A DNA stretch of 64,000 nt from Clostridia bacterium (lineage in GTDB: Bacteria; Bacillota; Clostridia; TANB77; CAG-508): assembly GCA_017512025.1 (NCBI GenBank), contig JAFWHH010000017.1, forward strand, positions 27,704 through 91,703, read 5' to 3'. Below, piece by piece: positions 33,180 through 43,555 of this stretch. Position 1 is the first letter of the stretch. Every line of letters starts with the position of its first letter. The notes under the pieces are model-generated. The model did no database searches. It was given only the letters and a program-made list of their open reading frames with translations, and was not told the origin of the DNA. The translations under genes and the position numbers were made by a program.

Positions 33180-36100
33180 ATGGACGAAGATGAGAACAGA
33201 GGTCAAGTAAGTCAAGGATCAATGGAAGATGGTATGTCAACCATGAAGGAAGGTGCTGATAAAGCTGCTGGAGCTGCTAAACAAGGTGCCAAACTTATGG
33301 GTGAAAAATTAAAAGGTACTAAAATGGCTCAAATGGCTAAAAAAGCACAAGAAAAAGCTAAGGCCCAAGCAAAAGCATTTGCTAAAGGTACTAAAAAGTT
33401 TATAAGAGGTGCAACAACAGTTAGTGCTGGTGCTGCATTGACTGGTGCTGGTGCTGCAACACAAGCTGCAGGTGCTGCAATGAGTGCTGCTGGTCAAGCT
33501 CTTACTGCTGCAACAATGGGATTTGGTGCTGCTGTAGGTGAAGCTATGGATGCCGTTGGTAAAGGTATGCAAGAAGCTGGTAAAGGCATGGTTAAGGGCG
33601 GTAATAAGGTTATGAAGCATGGTACTAAAACCATGAAGAAAGGTGCTAAGCAAATGGCCAAAGCATCAATGGCCGAGCCAGGTAAATCATCAGGGGATGA
33701 CAGTACAGGTGGTATACCAAAACCTAAGTTACCTTTCTTAAGCCCAAAGAAAAAATCAAAGAAGCCTAATAAAGAGACTGGCAAGAAGCTATTAAGATTC
33801 GCTATGCAACATCCAATGATAGCAGGTATTATTGTTGGTGCTATACTATTATTCCTATTGATATTATTCATTCTTTTAGCTACTTCTTCATCAGTTAATA
33901 GAGGAAAGAAGAGCGATGGAGATAATAGCAACGTTCCATATGTTGTCAGCAAAATCGCTCTTGATACATTACAAATCTACCCAGATGGAAAAGGTGGATT
34001 TACATATGGATTTTCAGATGAGAACGGTAATCCTATGACTCTTGATGAGGCAATAGATAAAATATTAACAACACTTAAAGAGAATAAGTCTAACGCATAT
34101 GATGAGTTAGGCAAAACTGATGACGAGAAAAAAGAATTCCTAAAATTACTAATACAAGCAGAAGTTGCTACACAATATCCTGATTTATCTATAAAGGGTA
34201 ATGGTACAACTACTACATATATGACACCAACAGGTTTAACATCATCATCTACTGGAGTAGATTATTGTGTAAATATTGATGATCCAAATGCTGCAACAGT
34301 ATTAGATGAGGATGGTCTTAAAGCTGCAGTTAATAACTCTAGTTTAAGTGATCAAGCTAAACAAAATGTATTAAGTGTTATTCCAGACTTAGTACAATAT
34401 CAAGACCAATATAGAGTAAACGCTTTATTTATGATAGCTGCTGCAACAGTTGAATCTGGCTGTGGTACTAATTGGGATTATATCGACCCAAGCACACATA
34501 ACTGGTTAAGCGTTAAAGGAGATGCAAATGGTGGCTATGTCGATAGAAATGGTACAACATGGAATACATATGGTAGCTACTCTGAGGCTAGTGAATCTTG
34601 GTTCCAATTAATATCTGGAAGTAGCTATTACTTTAAAAATGGTAAAAACACTGTAAGAGAAATTGCCCCTACATACTGTGACTCAGCATGGGGAGAATCT
34701 GTTGCTACATATATGGACAAGTACTATCAATATGCAGGTGCAACTAACCAACGTCAAATTGCAGCTGTAACAGCAAGTTCATATTCTTCTAGCCCATCAC
34801 AAACCCAAGCTAACTTAGCTCAATGGGGTTGGGTAATTCAAAACGAGAATTTAAATGCTTATTATTATGAGCATGGTTATGGAAATATTACATACAATTC
34901 ATATGCTGTAAAAGGATATATAACTCAAGATGGTCAAGACTATATTGTTGTAGACAATGGATATGGATTATATGTCGGTGCCGGTGTTCAGTTAGTAGGT
35001 CCAAATGGAGGTCAAAATACTTTCAACTTAAATCTATTAAAGAACCATGGTGTAGATATAACAAGTATATATGCGGGAAGAACAATGAATGCAGATGCTG
35101 TTGATAAAGTATCTCAAGAAATCTTCATGTATAAGAAAAATGAAATCCAAAGCCAGGCGGCATCTAGAGGTTTAAATTTAACAGAAAATCAAATAGTAGC
35201 ACTTATTGATATTTCATACTTAAATGGTAACGTAAATACACAATTAAATAACATTGCTAAATATGGTGCTAACAGTGACCAATTAGCTAATACTGCCGGA
35301 TTTGCTCCTTGTGGAGAGAATCAAACTCCAGTTAGTAGAGCTCAATGTGTATGGAAACTATATAGATATGGAAAATATGAAGCTAGACAACAAAGTGCTT
35401 ATGATCCAGCATACTTTGGTGGAGTTCCAACAAGTACAGGAAATCCTACAGGAATTGGTAATAGCGGTACAGCAACAGCAGGTGGAGTTGATAAGAATGG
35501 TGTAACTATTACAGAAAATGGTAACATCGACTTCTTAAACTACGCAATTGACGCTCATAAATTATTAAGAGAAGACGGTTTCTATTACTGGAATGGTGGT
35601 AGAGAGATGCCAGTTGTTAAGGGCGATCAACAACATACAATAGACTGTACAGCATATGTATCAATGGCTTTAGATAATTATGGATTAAAAGATTGGAAAT
35701 ATTATCCTCATCAATTAACACCAGATTCACTTGTTGAATATGGTAAGAGCAACCTTGAAGTTGTATATGAGGGTAATGCTACAACATTAAATGAAATAAC
35801 AGACTTACAATCAGGTGATATTTGTGTAATGCCAGGACATGGTCAAATATTCTATGGTTATGCAAGTGATGGTTCACCAGTTTGGTTAAACTGTGGTGGA
35901 AACGCAAGTATACAAGAAATGGAAGGTAAGAGTGGTTGGTATCCAACACCAATTACATACGTATTTAGAGTTCCAAATGGATCTGGTAGCTCTTATACTG
36001 CAAGGGCATCACAAATACTTACAGGAAATGACGATAGTGTACAAGGAAATATTAAGATCAAGAGAGTAGATGAATCTGGAAATGAAGTAAATCTTGGATA

Positions 36101-39100
36101 CATGGACGAAGCTACTTTTGATGACATGATTAAGAATAACAATCCAGATGTAATGAACTACTACACATTAAAGAAAGGTAGTGCTGGTACTTCAGGTAGT
36201 TCAGGTACTTCAAGTGGTTCAAACGGAAATGTAACAATAACTGGAAATGAGACTAAAGAGAAGATATGGAATTATCTAATCGATAGTGGATGTACAGAGC
36301 AAGGTGCAGCTGCTTTAATGGGTAACTTAGAGCATGAGTCTGGCTGTAAACCAGTACGTGTACAAGGTGACTACTTACAACCAGATGCAGATAAGTATAG
36401 CCAAGACTATACAGATAAAGTAGATAACGGAACAATTTCAAAAGATGAATTCGTATATCATGGACCAGGTGGTGGAGGATATGGTTTAGCACAATGGACT
36501 GCAACAGATAGAAAAGAGAAATTATATGATTATGCTAAATCAAAGGGTGCATCAATTGGTGATTTACAAACACAATTAGAGTACTTAGTACAAGAATTAT
36601 CTACATCTCCAATATACACAACAATTTGGTCAATGATGACTACATCAACTGATATGAATGCAACCTGTGATCAAATATTATTTAGATTTGAAAACCCAGC
36701 AGATCAAAGCCAGACAGTAATTAATAATAGAAGGGCATCTGCTGCAAGTTACTATGCTAAATATAGTGGAACAAGATCATCAACTGGTAATAATAGTAAT
36801 CCAAATCCATCAACCAATACAGGTACTGGATTAATAAAAGATAGATGTACATTCAGCAATGGCGGTTCTTGGGAATATTATATTTATGTTCCAGAGAATC
36901 CTGACCCTGCAAAACCAGTAGTTGTATATCAACATGGTTGGAGAAAAGCAGGCAATACAAGCTTAGAAGTACTTAAAGGTCCTGACGGTGATCATGGATG
37001 GGCATATCTTGTTTCAAATTATGGAGAGTCATTTGACTACTACATAATTGAACCACGTATTCCAGCTCAAACTGGATGGTTTGAAGATGATACACACAGA
37101 CTACATGAAATTGTAGAGGATGCTAAGAATAAATATGGTATCAATACAGACAACATAAGCTTATGGGGATTCAGTATGGGATCAGAGCGTATAGAATACA
37201 ATTTACATACATACCCTGGATATTATTCAAGTGTTGTAATTCTTGGTAGACAAACGCCATATGTTCAAGCTCCAGCAAACATAAGCGAATTTGAAGGAAT
37301 ACCAATTGTTGTAGAGTATGGTGGAAATGATACATACTCAAATAGTGGATCACCAGCAATAGCAAATAAACTAAAACAAGAAGGATATAATGTATTAGTT
37401 AAATCACAAGGCAGTTATTCTCATGGCGAGACATTAACAAGAGCTATACATGATCCAGAGGTAATGGAACATATTACAAATGGTTCTTCAAGTTCCTTTG
37501 TATCATTCGATGATTTCCTATTTGTAGGAGATTCAAGATACGTAGGTATTAAATCTGAACTTGAAGGATTCGGTAATAATGTAAATGTATGTGCTGTTAG
37601 TGGATCTAATGCTAAACAATGGAATGATATGATTGACAGCGGTTCTGGAAATGTTAATGGAACAAACATTACTTTACCAGATACAGCATCTGGAGTTTCA
37701 GTAATGATAGGTGCAAATACATGTACTGATAATACAAACGAAGTAAAGACAGTATTAAATAAATTACATGCTAGATATCCAAATGCGCAAATATTCTACA
37801 ACAGTGTATATCACGTAGGTGAAAATTACTGGACAGGTCATCCAGATGAACAAAATGCAACATATGATGCATTAAATGAAGAGCTAAAACAATTCTGCGA
37901 AGCAAATAGCTGGGCAACATATATTGATATTTCAGATGGAATGCATGATGCAAATGGATACCTAATTGACAAGGATAACTCTGGCATTCACGCAGATGGC
38001 AACTCAAGGTTAAAACTAATCGAGAATGTTAAAAATGGCATAATGAGCTCTGCAAGAAGCAATTCATCATCAGGTTCAACAAATCAATCAAATCAAAATG
38101 GTGCTCCTGCTGATAGATATTCAATTGCGGTAGCAAGTTATGATCAAAAGACAGTAACAAGTGTTGATGCATATCAATATGCTTATACAAAAGTAATATC
38201 AACATCAAGTGGTGCAACTGGCTCAGGAACACAATTCTCAACTACACCAGCTGGAAGCACAACTACAAATACTACAATATCATATAAAACAAGTTATGCA
38301 GATTATCAACCAGCAGTAAAGAACCATACATTCTACTTTGACTTCTTATGGGCTGTTTACATTACATCTGGTGATAAGAAACTTGTTGAAGAGATGGCAA
38401 AGGAAACAATTGACAGTACTCTTGAAATTACAATTTATACTGATTCAACAACTACTCAAAATGTTTCAACAACATCAATTCAACCAAAGATTATATATGA
38501 TAAAGTAGGAACTACAGCATATGAGGATCATTACAATGGAACAAATACTACAACTACTACAAACAAAATAGCAACATCTAAGGGATGTTTAACACTTGCA
38601 AATGTATGGAACATGGAATATGAAAATGAAGCTGAATCATACAGCGAGTGGAAATCTAAGAGCAAAGAGAAAGTAAGAGAGAAAATTGAAGATAACGATA
38701 ATATTATGAAAATCTTACGTTATAAAGATAGAGCTAAGGTACTAGATAGAGAATATTACTTGCTTGAAGAAATGCTTGAGGATAATAAAAAAGTAAATCA
38801 TATGCTTGATATATTCAAATACTATGTTGATATTGCAAATGCAAGTTCTAAGAGCAAAGCAAAGAATACAACAGGTACTTATATTAATACATCATTATTT
38901 GATTTAAGTAATACACAAGCAGCTTCAACAATACAAGTATTGTTATATACTAGTCTAAATATTAGTGACTCTGAAAAAGAGATGCTATATAGAGCTGTAG
39001 AAAATATGACATCATCATTCCCTGATAATGATGAGAATACACAAAGAAAGAAATATATCACATCTGTTATCTTAAATAGGGCATTATCATCAAAATTCCC

Positions 39101-40472
39101 TGACAAGATACAGAAGATATTAAATAAATCAGGACAATTCCCAAATTATGATAAATCAGTTATAACTAATGGAACATATTCTGATAGTACAAAAGCTGCA
39201 GTTGATTCAGTAATTCAAGGTGGAGATTGTTCAGACTATAGTGTATACTTTAATACTCCATCAGAGGCTAGTAAAAAAGATTGGGATACTAAATATGTAA
39301 AAACATTAAATGATGGTGATGGATCTGATAATTCATATTCATACTATACAACTGATGAGATTTCTAAAGAATTAAAAGCTTTAGAGGTTAGCGTTACAGC
39401 TGGCACTACAATGCCATCAGATACAGCAAATAAAATTGTTAAATGGGCAGAAGCTCAAGTTGGTAAATCATCTTTCTACAACAAATATAAAGGTACATAT
39501 ATAGATTCTACTAACTACTGTGCATCATTCGTACAAGCTGCTTATTATGAAGCTGGATTTGAATACTATGGTGCAGCCTGTGCAAAAGATTTACCACATC
39601 CAAATCCAATTCAATTCAACGCAGATGGAACAGTAAATTATTCTAATATTCCAGTTGGTGCAATTATCGTATCTGGTGGAACTAACAACGCATATGGTCA
39701 CGTATGTTTATATGTTGGTAATGGATACGTAATTGAAGCTGGTGGATCTAAAATTGTGAAATCACCAATTGACGAATCATATGGTGGTAAAGGTCATAAC
39801 TGTGCTCCATTCGTTGGATGGGGATATTGTGCAGCCGATCAAGGAGCTGCTAAAGAAAAATTAACAATACAAATTGGTGGTAACTATCCAGAAGGATGGA
39901 CTGCAAATGATGATGCAACAAGAATGGCTACAGGTATTGAAGGATACTATGTAGTTAATGGAAGACAATACAATGTATACTGCCAAGGTGGAAATAGCGT
40001 ATGGGCTAGCCAAGATTATTCAATGGGTTCATATAGTTCATCAGCATGTGGTGCTACATCAGCAGCTATTATAGCAAGTGGTAAAGATCCAAATGTAACA
40101 CCAATCGAGACAGGTAAATCAGCATATGCATATGCTGGACAACCATTTGGTGCAAGAACAAAAAAAGTAACAGATTGTGCAGCATTAACGAAAGCATTAA
40201 ACGATGTGGGACTAAGATGTGAGTGGAAAGGTGCAACAAAACAACAAGTAATAGAGCACTTAAAGACTGGTCAACCAGTAATAGTGTTATTACATGGTGG
40301 ATTAGCCGGTAATGTAACATATGAAGGTCACTATATTACTCTGTTAGGTATAAATAGCCAAGGACAAATATTCTTAGGTGACCCAGCAAGAGAAGGTAGA
40401 AACACCGGATACTATGATGATACAAAATTTAGTATTCCATCAGGTGGAGTATGTTTCGTATATTTTGATTAG
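33180..40472 (+). CDS. Giant T4SS-associated membrane protein with eight hydrolase modules
   Basis: This 2,430-residue protein would cut and remodel the cell wall for the secretion channel. Order: Lys/Ala/Gly-rich cytosolic region (1-210); one span (about 212-237); GH73/glucosaminidase-like (400-530, ATVESGCGTNW); GH24-lysozyme-like (560-735); NlpC/P60-like (780-933, Cys in TIDCTAYVS, His in PGHGQIF); tail-lysozyme-like (1015-1200, GNLEHESGC, GYGLAQWT); alpha/beta hydrolase (1220-1430, GFSMGSE, YGGND, SHGET); SGNH hydrolase (1440-1620, FVGDSRYVG, DNSGIHADG); helical region (1640-2070); CHAP/NlpC-like (2077-2223, NYCASFVQ, GHVCLYVG); C39-like peptidase (2250-2430, SACGATSA, GHYITLLG). The ATG at 33180 is 8 bases after AGGAGG; GTG 33171 overlaps that site. 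Known Gram-positive VirB1-like proteins carry two or three such domains. Confidence 0.85.
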   Translation: MDEDENRGQVSQGSMEDGMSTMKEGADKAAGAAKQGAKLMGEKLKGTKMAQMAKKAQEKAKAQAKAFAKGTKKFIRGATTVSAGAALTGAGAATQAAGAAMSAAGQALTAATMGFGAAVGEAMDAVGKGMQEAGKGMVKGGNKVMKHGTKTMKKGAKQMAKASMAEPGKSSGDDSTGGIPKPKLPFLSPKKKSKKPNKETGKKLLRFAMQHPMIAGIIVGAILLFLLILFILLATSSSVNRGKKSDGDNSNVPYVVSKIALDTLQIYPDGKGGFTYGFSDENGNPMTLDEAIDKILTTLKENKSNAYDELGKTDDEKKEFLKLLIQAEVATQYPDLSIKGNGTTTTYMTPTGLTSSSTGVDYCVNIDDPNAATVLDEDGLKAAVNNSSLSDQAKQNVLSVIPDLVQYQDQYRVNALFMIAAATVESGCGTNWDYIDPSTHNWLSVKGDANGGYVDRNGTTWNTYGSYSEASESWFQLISGSSYYFKNGKNTVREIAPTYCDSAWGESVATYMDKYYQYAGATNQRQIAAVTASSYSSSPSQTQANLAQWGWVIQNENLNAYYYEHGYGNITYNSYAVKGYITQDGQDYIVVDNGYGLYVGAGVQLVGPNGGQNTFNLNLLKNHGVDITSIYAGRTMNADAVDKVSQEIFMYKKNEIQSQAASRGLNLTENQIVALIDISYLNGNVNTQLNNIAKYGANSDQLANTAGFAPCGENQTPVSRAQCVWKLYRYGKYEARQQSAYDPAYFGGVPTSTGNPTGIGNSGTATAGGVDKNGVTITENGNIDFLNYAIDAHKLLREDGFYYWNGGREMPVVKGDQQHTIDCTAYVSMALDNYGLKDWKYYPHQLTPDSLVEYGKSNLEVVYEGNATTLNEITDLQSGDICVMPGHGQIFYGYASDGSPVWLNCGGNASIQEMEGKSGWYPTPITYVFRVPNGSGSSYTARASQILTGNDDSVQGNIKIKRVDESGNEVNLGYMDEATFDDMIKNNNPDVMNYYTLKKGSAGTSGSSGTSSGSNGNVTITGNETKEKIWNYLIDSGCTEQGAAALMGNLEHESGCKPVRVQGDYLQPDADKYSQDYTDKVDNGTISKDEFVYHGPGGGGYGLAQWTATDRKEKLYDYAKSKGASIGDLQTQLEYLVQELSTSPIYTTIWSMMTTSTDMNATCDQILFRFENPADQSQTVINNRRASAASYYAKYSGTRSSTGNNSNPNPSTNTGTGLIKDRCTFSNGGSWEYYIYVPENPDPAKPVVVYQHGWRKAGNTSLEVLKGPDGDHGWAYLVSNYGESFDYYIIEPRIPAQTGWFEDDTHRLHEIVEDAKNKYGINTDNISLWGFSMGSERIEYNLHTYPGYYSSVVILGRQTPYVQAPANISEFEGIPIVVEYGGNDTYSNSGSPAIANKLKQEGYNVLVKSQGSYSHGETLTRAIHDPEVMEHITNGSSSSFVSFDDFLFVGDSRYVGIKSELEGFGNNVNVCAVSGSNAKQWNDMIDSGSGNVNGTNITLPDTASGVSVMIGANTCTDNTNEVKTVLNKLHARYPNAQIFYNSVYHVGENYWTGHPDEQNATYDALNEELKQFCEANSWATYIDISDGMHDANGYLIDKDNSGIHADGNSRLKLIENVKNGIMSSARSNSSSGSTNQSNQNGAPADRYSIAVASYDQKTVTSVDAYQYAYTKVISTSSGATGSGTQFSTTPAGSTTTNTTISYKTSYADYQPAVKNHTFYFDFLWAVYITSGDKKLVEEMAKETIDSTLEITIYTDSTTTQNVSTTSIQPKIIYDKVGTTAYEDHYNGTNTTTTTNKIATSKGCLTLANVWNMEYENEAESYSEWKSKSKEKVREKIEDNDNIMKILRYKDRAKVLDREYYLLEEMLEDNKKVNHMLDIFKYYVDIANASSKSKAKNTTGTYINTSLFDLSNTQAASTIQVLLYTSLNISDSEKEMLYRAVENMTSSFPDNDENTQRKKYITSVILNRALSSKFPDKIQKILNKSGQFPNYDKSVITNGTYSDSTKAAVDSVIQGGDCSDYSVYFNTPSEASKKDWDTKYVKTLNDGDGSDNSYSYYTTDEISKELKALEVSVTAGTTMPSDTANKIVKWAEAQVGKSSFYNKYKGTYIDSTNYCASFVQAAYYEAGFEYYGAACAKDLPHPNPIQFNADGTVNYSNIPVGAIIVSGGTNNAYGHVCLYVGNGYVIEAGGSKIVKSPIDESYGGKGHNCAPFVGWGYCAADQGAAKEKLTIQIGGNYPEGWTANDDATRMATGIEGYYVVNGRQYNVYCQGGNSVWASQDYSMGSYSSSACGATSAAIIASGKDPNVTPIETGKSAYAYAGQPFGARTKKVTDCAALTKALNDVGLRCEWKGATKQQVIEHLKTGQPVIVLLHGGLAGNVTYEGHYITLLGINSQGQIFLGDPAREGRNTGYYDDTKFSIPSGGVCFVYFD

Positions 40473-40488
40473 AAAGGGGGGTTTTATT

Positions 40489-41859
40489 ATGAAATTTGAT
40501 AAAAAATCTATAATAGCGTTAATAATATTTTTACTTATCCTACTGATAGTAATATTAGTGTATGGAAAGAAGGATAATAAAGACAATAATGAAATCCCTC
40601 ATGATGAATATAGTGAATACTATCAAAATAGGGAAAGAGCTGGAATATCAGCCAAAGATGCTGTTGCGCAAGAAGTATCAAACATGAACGAATATATGAC
40701 AATTAAAGGTATAATCACTAAATTCAGTGAAAATGTTTTATATCTAAATGCTACAGCAGATGATCTTGATTTAATAGTAGATAAAGAGCAAGAAGCAAGT
40801 GTTCTAGCCGAATATAAGCAAGAAGGACTTACATTCATAAAAGAAGTATTAGCACCAAATTACAAAGAAAAGTATTCAGTTGATGATACATATATTATGA
40901 ATTCACTAAGTAAATATGCTAAGGCAGTTTACGTAGTAAAAGATATGTATGCTGTATATGATTCTGAATATCTAAATACATTCTTTGTATATGGTAGCTA
41001 TGGTAATGAAGAATATAACTTTATCGTAATTTTAGATAGATATACAAGTTCGTTTGCATTATATCTAAACAATTACGTAAAAGAGCAAGGATATTCAGCT
41101 GATAATAAAGATTCAATGAAAACACTTAATATTACGAAGGTAGAAAGTAATGAAAGCAACAGCTTCCAATACAAAAACGTGGAGAAGGAGCAAGTTGCTA
41201 AGCTATATTACGAAGAATTCTTACAATTAGCAAAGAGTAATCCAACTGCTGCTTATGCAAAGTTAGATTCTGATTACAAATCAAAAAGATTTAAATCTGT
41301 TGAAGAATTCACTAACTATGTAGGAAATCTTCCAACAGGAACACAAGCAAAAATTGCAACATACACAATAACAGAAGGTAATAGTTATACAGAATATCTA
41401 TGTAAAGATATGTTAGGTAATAATTTTATCTTTAAGGTAACTGGAGCAATGAAATATACAGTTATTCTTGATACATACACAGTAAAAGTTCTAGCTTATC
41501 AAAATGAATATGATAAACTTGAGGATAATAAGAAAGTAGAGCTATGTCTAAATAGATTCTTTGAAGCAATTAATAATCAAGACTATGAAAAAGCATATAG
41601 CTACTTAAATGAGACATTCAGAACTAACAACTTTGGTTCAGTAGAAGAATTTAAGAAATATGTAACAACATATTGGTTTAAGGTAAATAACTTTATTTAC
41701 CAATCTACTGAAACAAGTACAAATGGAACATATAGTGTTTATGGAATAATTCAAGATTATGAACAAGATGGAAACTTTGATGCAGGTTTAATTGATAAGA
41801 CATTCTACGTTAAACTTGGAGACAGTTATGACTCTTTCGAAGTTTCTTTTGAAAAATAA
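40489..41859 (+). CDS. Bitopic T4SS protein with repeated NTF2-like domains
   Basis: The 456-residue protein has a short basic N-terminus and one span (about 8-25), then three extracellular segments. The last two are repeats of each other: TAAYAKLDSDYKSKRFKSVE-EFTNYV at about 250-280 and KAYSYLNETFRTNNFGSVEE-FKKYV at about 365-390, each followed by a beta sheet ending in a YTV or YVK strand. This layout is like TcpC/VirB8-type NTF2 domains. It is related to the protein at 32137. The start follows AAAGGGGGG. Confidence 0.6.
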   Translation: MKFDKKSIIALIIFLLILLIVILVYGKKDNKDNNEIPHDEYSEYYQNRERAGISAKDAVAQEVSNMNEYMTIKGIITKFSENVLYLNATADDLDLIVDKEQEASVLAEYKQEGLTFIKEVLAPNYKEKYSVDDTYIMNSLSKYAKAVYVVKDMYAVYDSEYLNTFFVYGSYGNEEYNFIVILDRYTSSFALYLNNYVKEQGYSADNKDSMKTLNITKVESNESNSFQYKNVEKEQVAKLYYEEFLQLAKSNPTAAYAKLDSDYKSKRFKSVEEFTNYVGNLPTGTQAKIATYTITEGNSYTEYLCKDMLGNNFIFKVTGAMKYTVILDTYTVKVLAYQNEYDKLEDNKKVELCLNRFFEAINNQDYEKAYSYLNETFRTNNFGSVEEFKKYVTTYWFKVNNFIYQSTETSTNGTYSVYGIIQDYEQDGNFDAGLIDKTFYVKLGDSYDSFEVSFEK

Positions 41860-41882
41860 ACGATATGTGAGGGGGATGTTAT

Positions 41883-43406
41883 ATGAATGAAAATATGAGT
41901 ATTAAAGATAAGATTGTACAAACGATTCAAGCCGAATTTACGGCAAGATATGGCGATGGAAAGAGAAAAGAAGTCGTTAGATCTATGCAAAAATATAAAT
42001 CACTTCCGATTACAGATGCTTCAAAAGAAAATGAAGTTGGTTTTGTATTACAAGAGGTATTTCTTGTATCAAAGCTTAAAGAATTACCAAATGGAGAGGT
42101 AATTCCAGTATATGAAGTATTTGGTGAAAATGGTGCTAAAATTTTGGAGACTCAAGATGATGGGTTAATGAAATTTGATAGAGAAATTTTCGAGGAAATG
42201 ATTAAGGATAAAATAGCAGCTATTCAAGCATCAGGATATGATGTTGCATCAATAACTCTTGATGGCAAAATAGAATCATTCTTTGAAATGATTAATGGTA
42301 AAGTTATTGCTATTAACAAGGAGCAAAAAGCTCGTCTTGATAAAGGAGCAGATAAGGAAGCATTAAGAGAAAGAATTGATGGTGAAACTGCTAATCCAGA
42401 ACTTGATGAACCTGAAGAAAAAGAGCCTGAAAAAGAGCAAGAAAAAAAGCAGAAGGAACAAGATGAAAGAAAAATTGCGGAACAAGTTAGTCAAGAATTA
42501 GGATTTACAATTCATCAAATGACTAAGATTGATGATCCAATATTTAGAATGAATAATCCTCAAACAAGGGGAGCAGATTTGTATGTGGCATTAACACATG
42601 ATGATCAAGTTAAATTTATCACTATGGAAGATGGTGTCCCAAAAGAGGCTGAAGGATTCCAAAACAGTGGAAGAGCATCTGGAAGAACAACTAAAGTAAT
42701 AAATGATCTTGATATGTTAGATGATAATGAGATAAACACATATGGTGAAATCTATCCAACAGGACATGACAACATGAGATATACTATTGAAAAGGGTCAA
42801 TATGGTGATATAAAACTTGTTGAACAAATTCGTTATGACGGAACCAAGATGTCTAAGACGGATGCATGGATATCTCGTGAGGTTCAATCAGATCACACTA
42901 ACTATTTAGATATAAATAGGGAGGGTGCTGAAAATAGTGATAATATAACAGCTAGAACATTTAACCAAGCTAGCCAAAATACGGATGCTAATAAGTATGG
43001 TCATTCAAACAATCAAGGTGGTTTATCTGAAGTTGGACAAGCAATGAAAGACAAACCAACCAACACAAATATGGAAAGCTTAGCTGCGGATACCAATAAT
43101 AGATATGATGCAGCAAAGAAAATGGTTGTTGATGTTGCATATAAACAAGGGTATTCATTAGATCCTGATGCTGATCCAGATACAAGCAAATTGCTTGATA
43201 AAAGGGTTAGAGATATGGTTGACAATATGAATGGTCCATTTACTGAAGATACTGCAAATGCTGTTCTAATGGAAATTCAAATGGAACAAAGAACAAAAGA
43301 TAGTCAAAAACAAGCCCAAGATGAACAAGAGAAACAAGACAAAGAAGACGAACAGGGTAGAAGCAGACTTGAAGAAGAGTATCAAAGAAAAATGGGCAAA
43401 AGATAA
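41883..43406 (+). CDS. Charged hypothetical protein, last gene of the T4SS cluster
   Basis: The 507-residue protein lacks signal peptide and membrane span, so it is cytosolic unless secreted by the system. An N-terminal alpha/beta domain (1-150) is followed by a Glu/Lys coiled coil (165-205), a middle domain (206-345, with DPIFRMNNPQTRGADLYVAL) and a helical Gln/Asp/Glu-rich C-terminus. I recognise no family. Its final position, coiled coils and charged tail are compatible with a cytosolic adapter or a secreted substrate. A terminator follows. Confidence 0.6.
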   Translation: MNENMSIKDKIVQTIQAEFTARYGDGKRKEVVRSMQKYKSLPITDASKENEVGFVLQEVFLVSKLKELPNGEVIPVYEVFGENGAKILETQDDGLMKFDREIFEEMIKDKIAAIQASGYDVASITLDGKIESFFEMINGKVIAINKEQKARLDKGADKEALRERIDGETANPELDEPEEKEPEKEQEKKQKEQDERKIAEQVSQELGFTIHQMTKIDDPIFRMNNPQTRGADLYVALTHDDQVKFITMEDGVPKEAEGFQNSGRASGRTTKVINDLDMLDDNEINTYGEIYPTGHDNMRYTIEKGQYGDIKLVEQIRYDGTKMSKTDAWISREVQSDHTNYLDINREGAENSDNITARTFNQASQNTDANKYGHSNNQGGLSEVGQAMKDKPTNTNMESLAADTNNRYDAAKKMVVDVAYKQGYSLDPDADPDTSKLLDKRVRDMVDNMNGPFTEDTANAVLMEIQMEQRTKDSQKQAQDEQEKQDKEDEQGRSRLEEEYQRKMGKR

Positions 43407-43429
43407 TTAAATAAAAGTAATGATAAGTG

Positions 43430-43461
43430 AAAAAGCTACGACTCTAACTCGTAGCTTTTTA
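43430..43461 (+). terminator. Terminator of the T4SS cluster
   Basis: AAAAAGCTACGA pairs with TCGTAGCTTTTT around a 7-base loop, 12-bp stem with T run. Confidence 0.9.
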
Positions 43462-43492
43462 TTATATGCCCATGTTTTCCTTGATGTTTCCC

Positions 43493-43522
43493 TTGAATAA
43501 TTTTCCAAAATAGTATTATAAT
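43493..43522 (+). promoter_or_regulatory. Promoter of the M16-lgt operon
   Basis: TTGAAT at 43493-43498, 18-base spacer, TATAAT at 43517-43522, 34 bases before the start codon. Confidence 0.75.
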
Positions 43523-43555
43523 AGGTTATGAAATTTAACCAAATAGGAGGAGAAA

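Noticed and set aside
33494..33952. Minus-strand reading frame of 152 codons within the giant hydrolase
   Set aside because: Composition follows the repeated Ala/Gly/Lys codons of the true gene; no start context.
36220..36780. Prophage, because of tail-lysozyme-like and GH24-like sequences
   Set aside because: They are internal modules of one secretion-linked protein; no capsid, portal, terminase or integrase is nearby.
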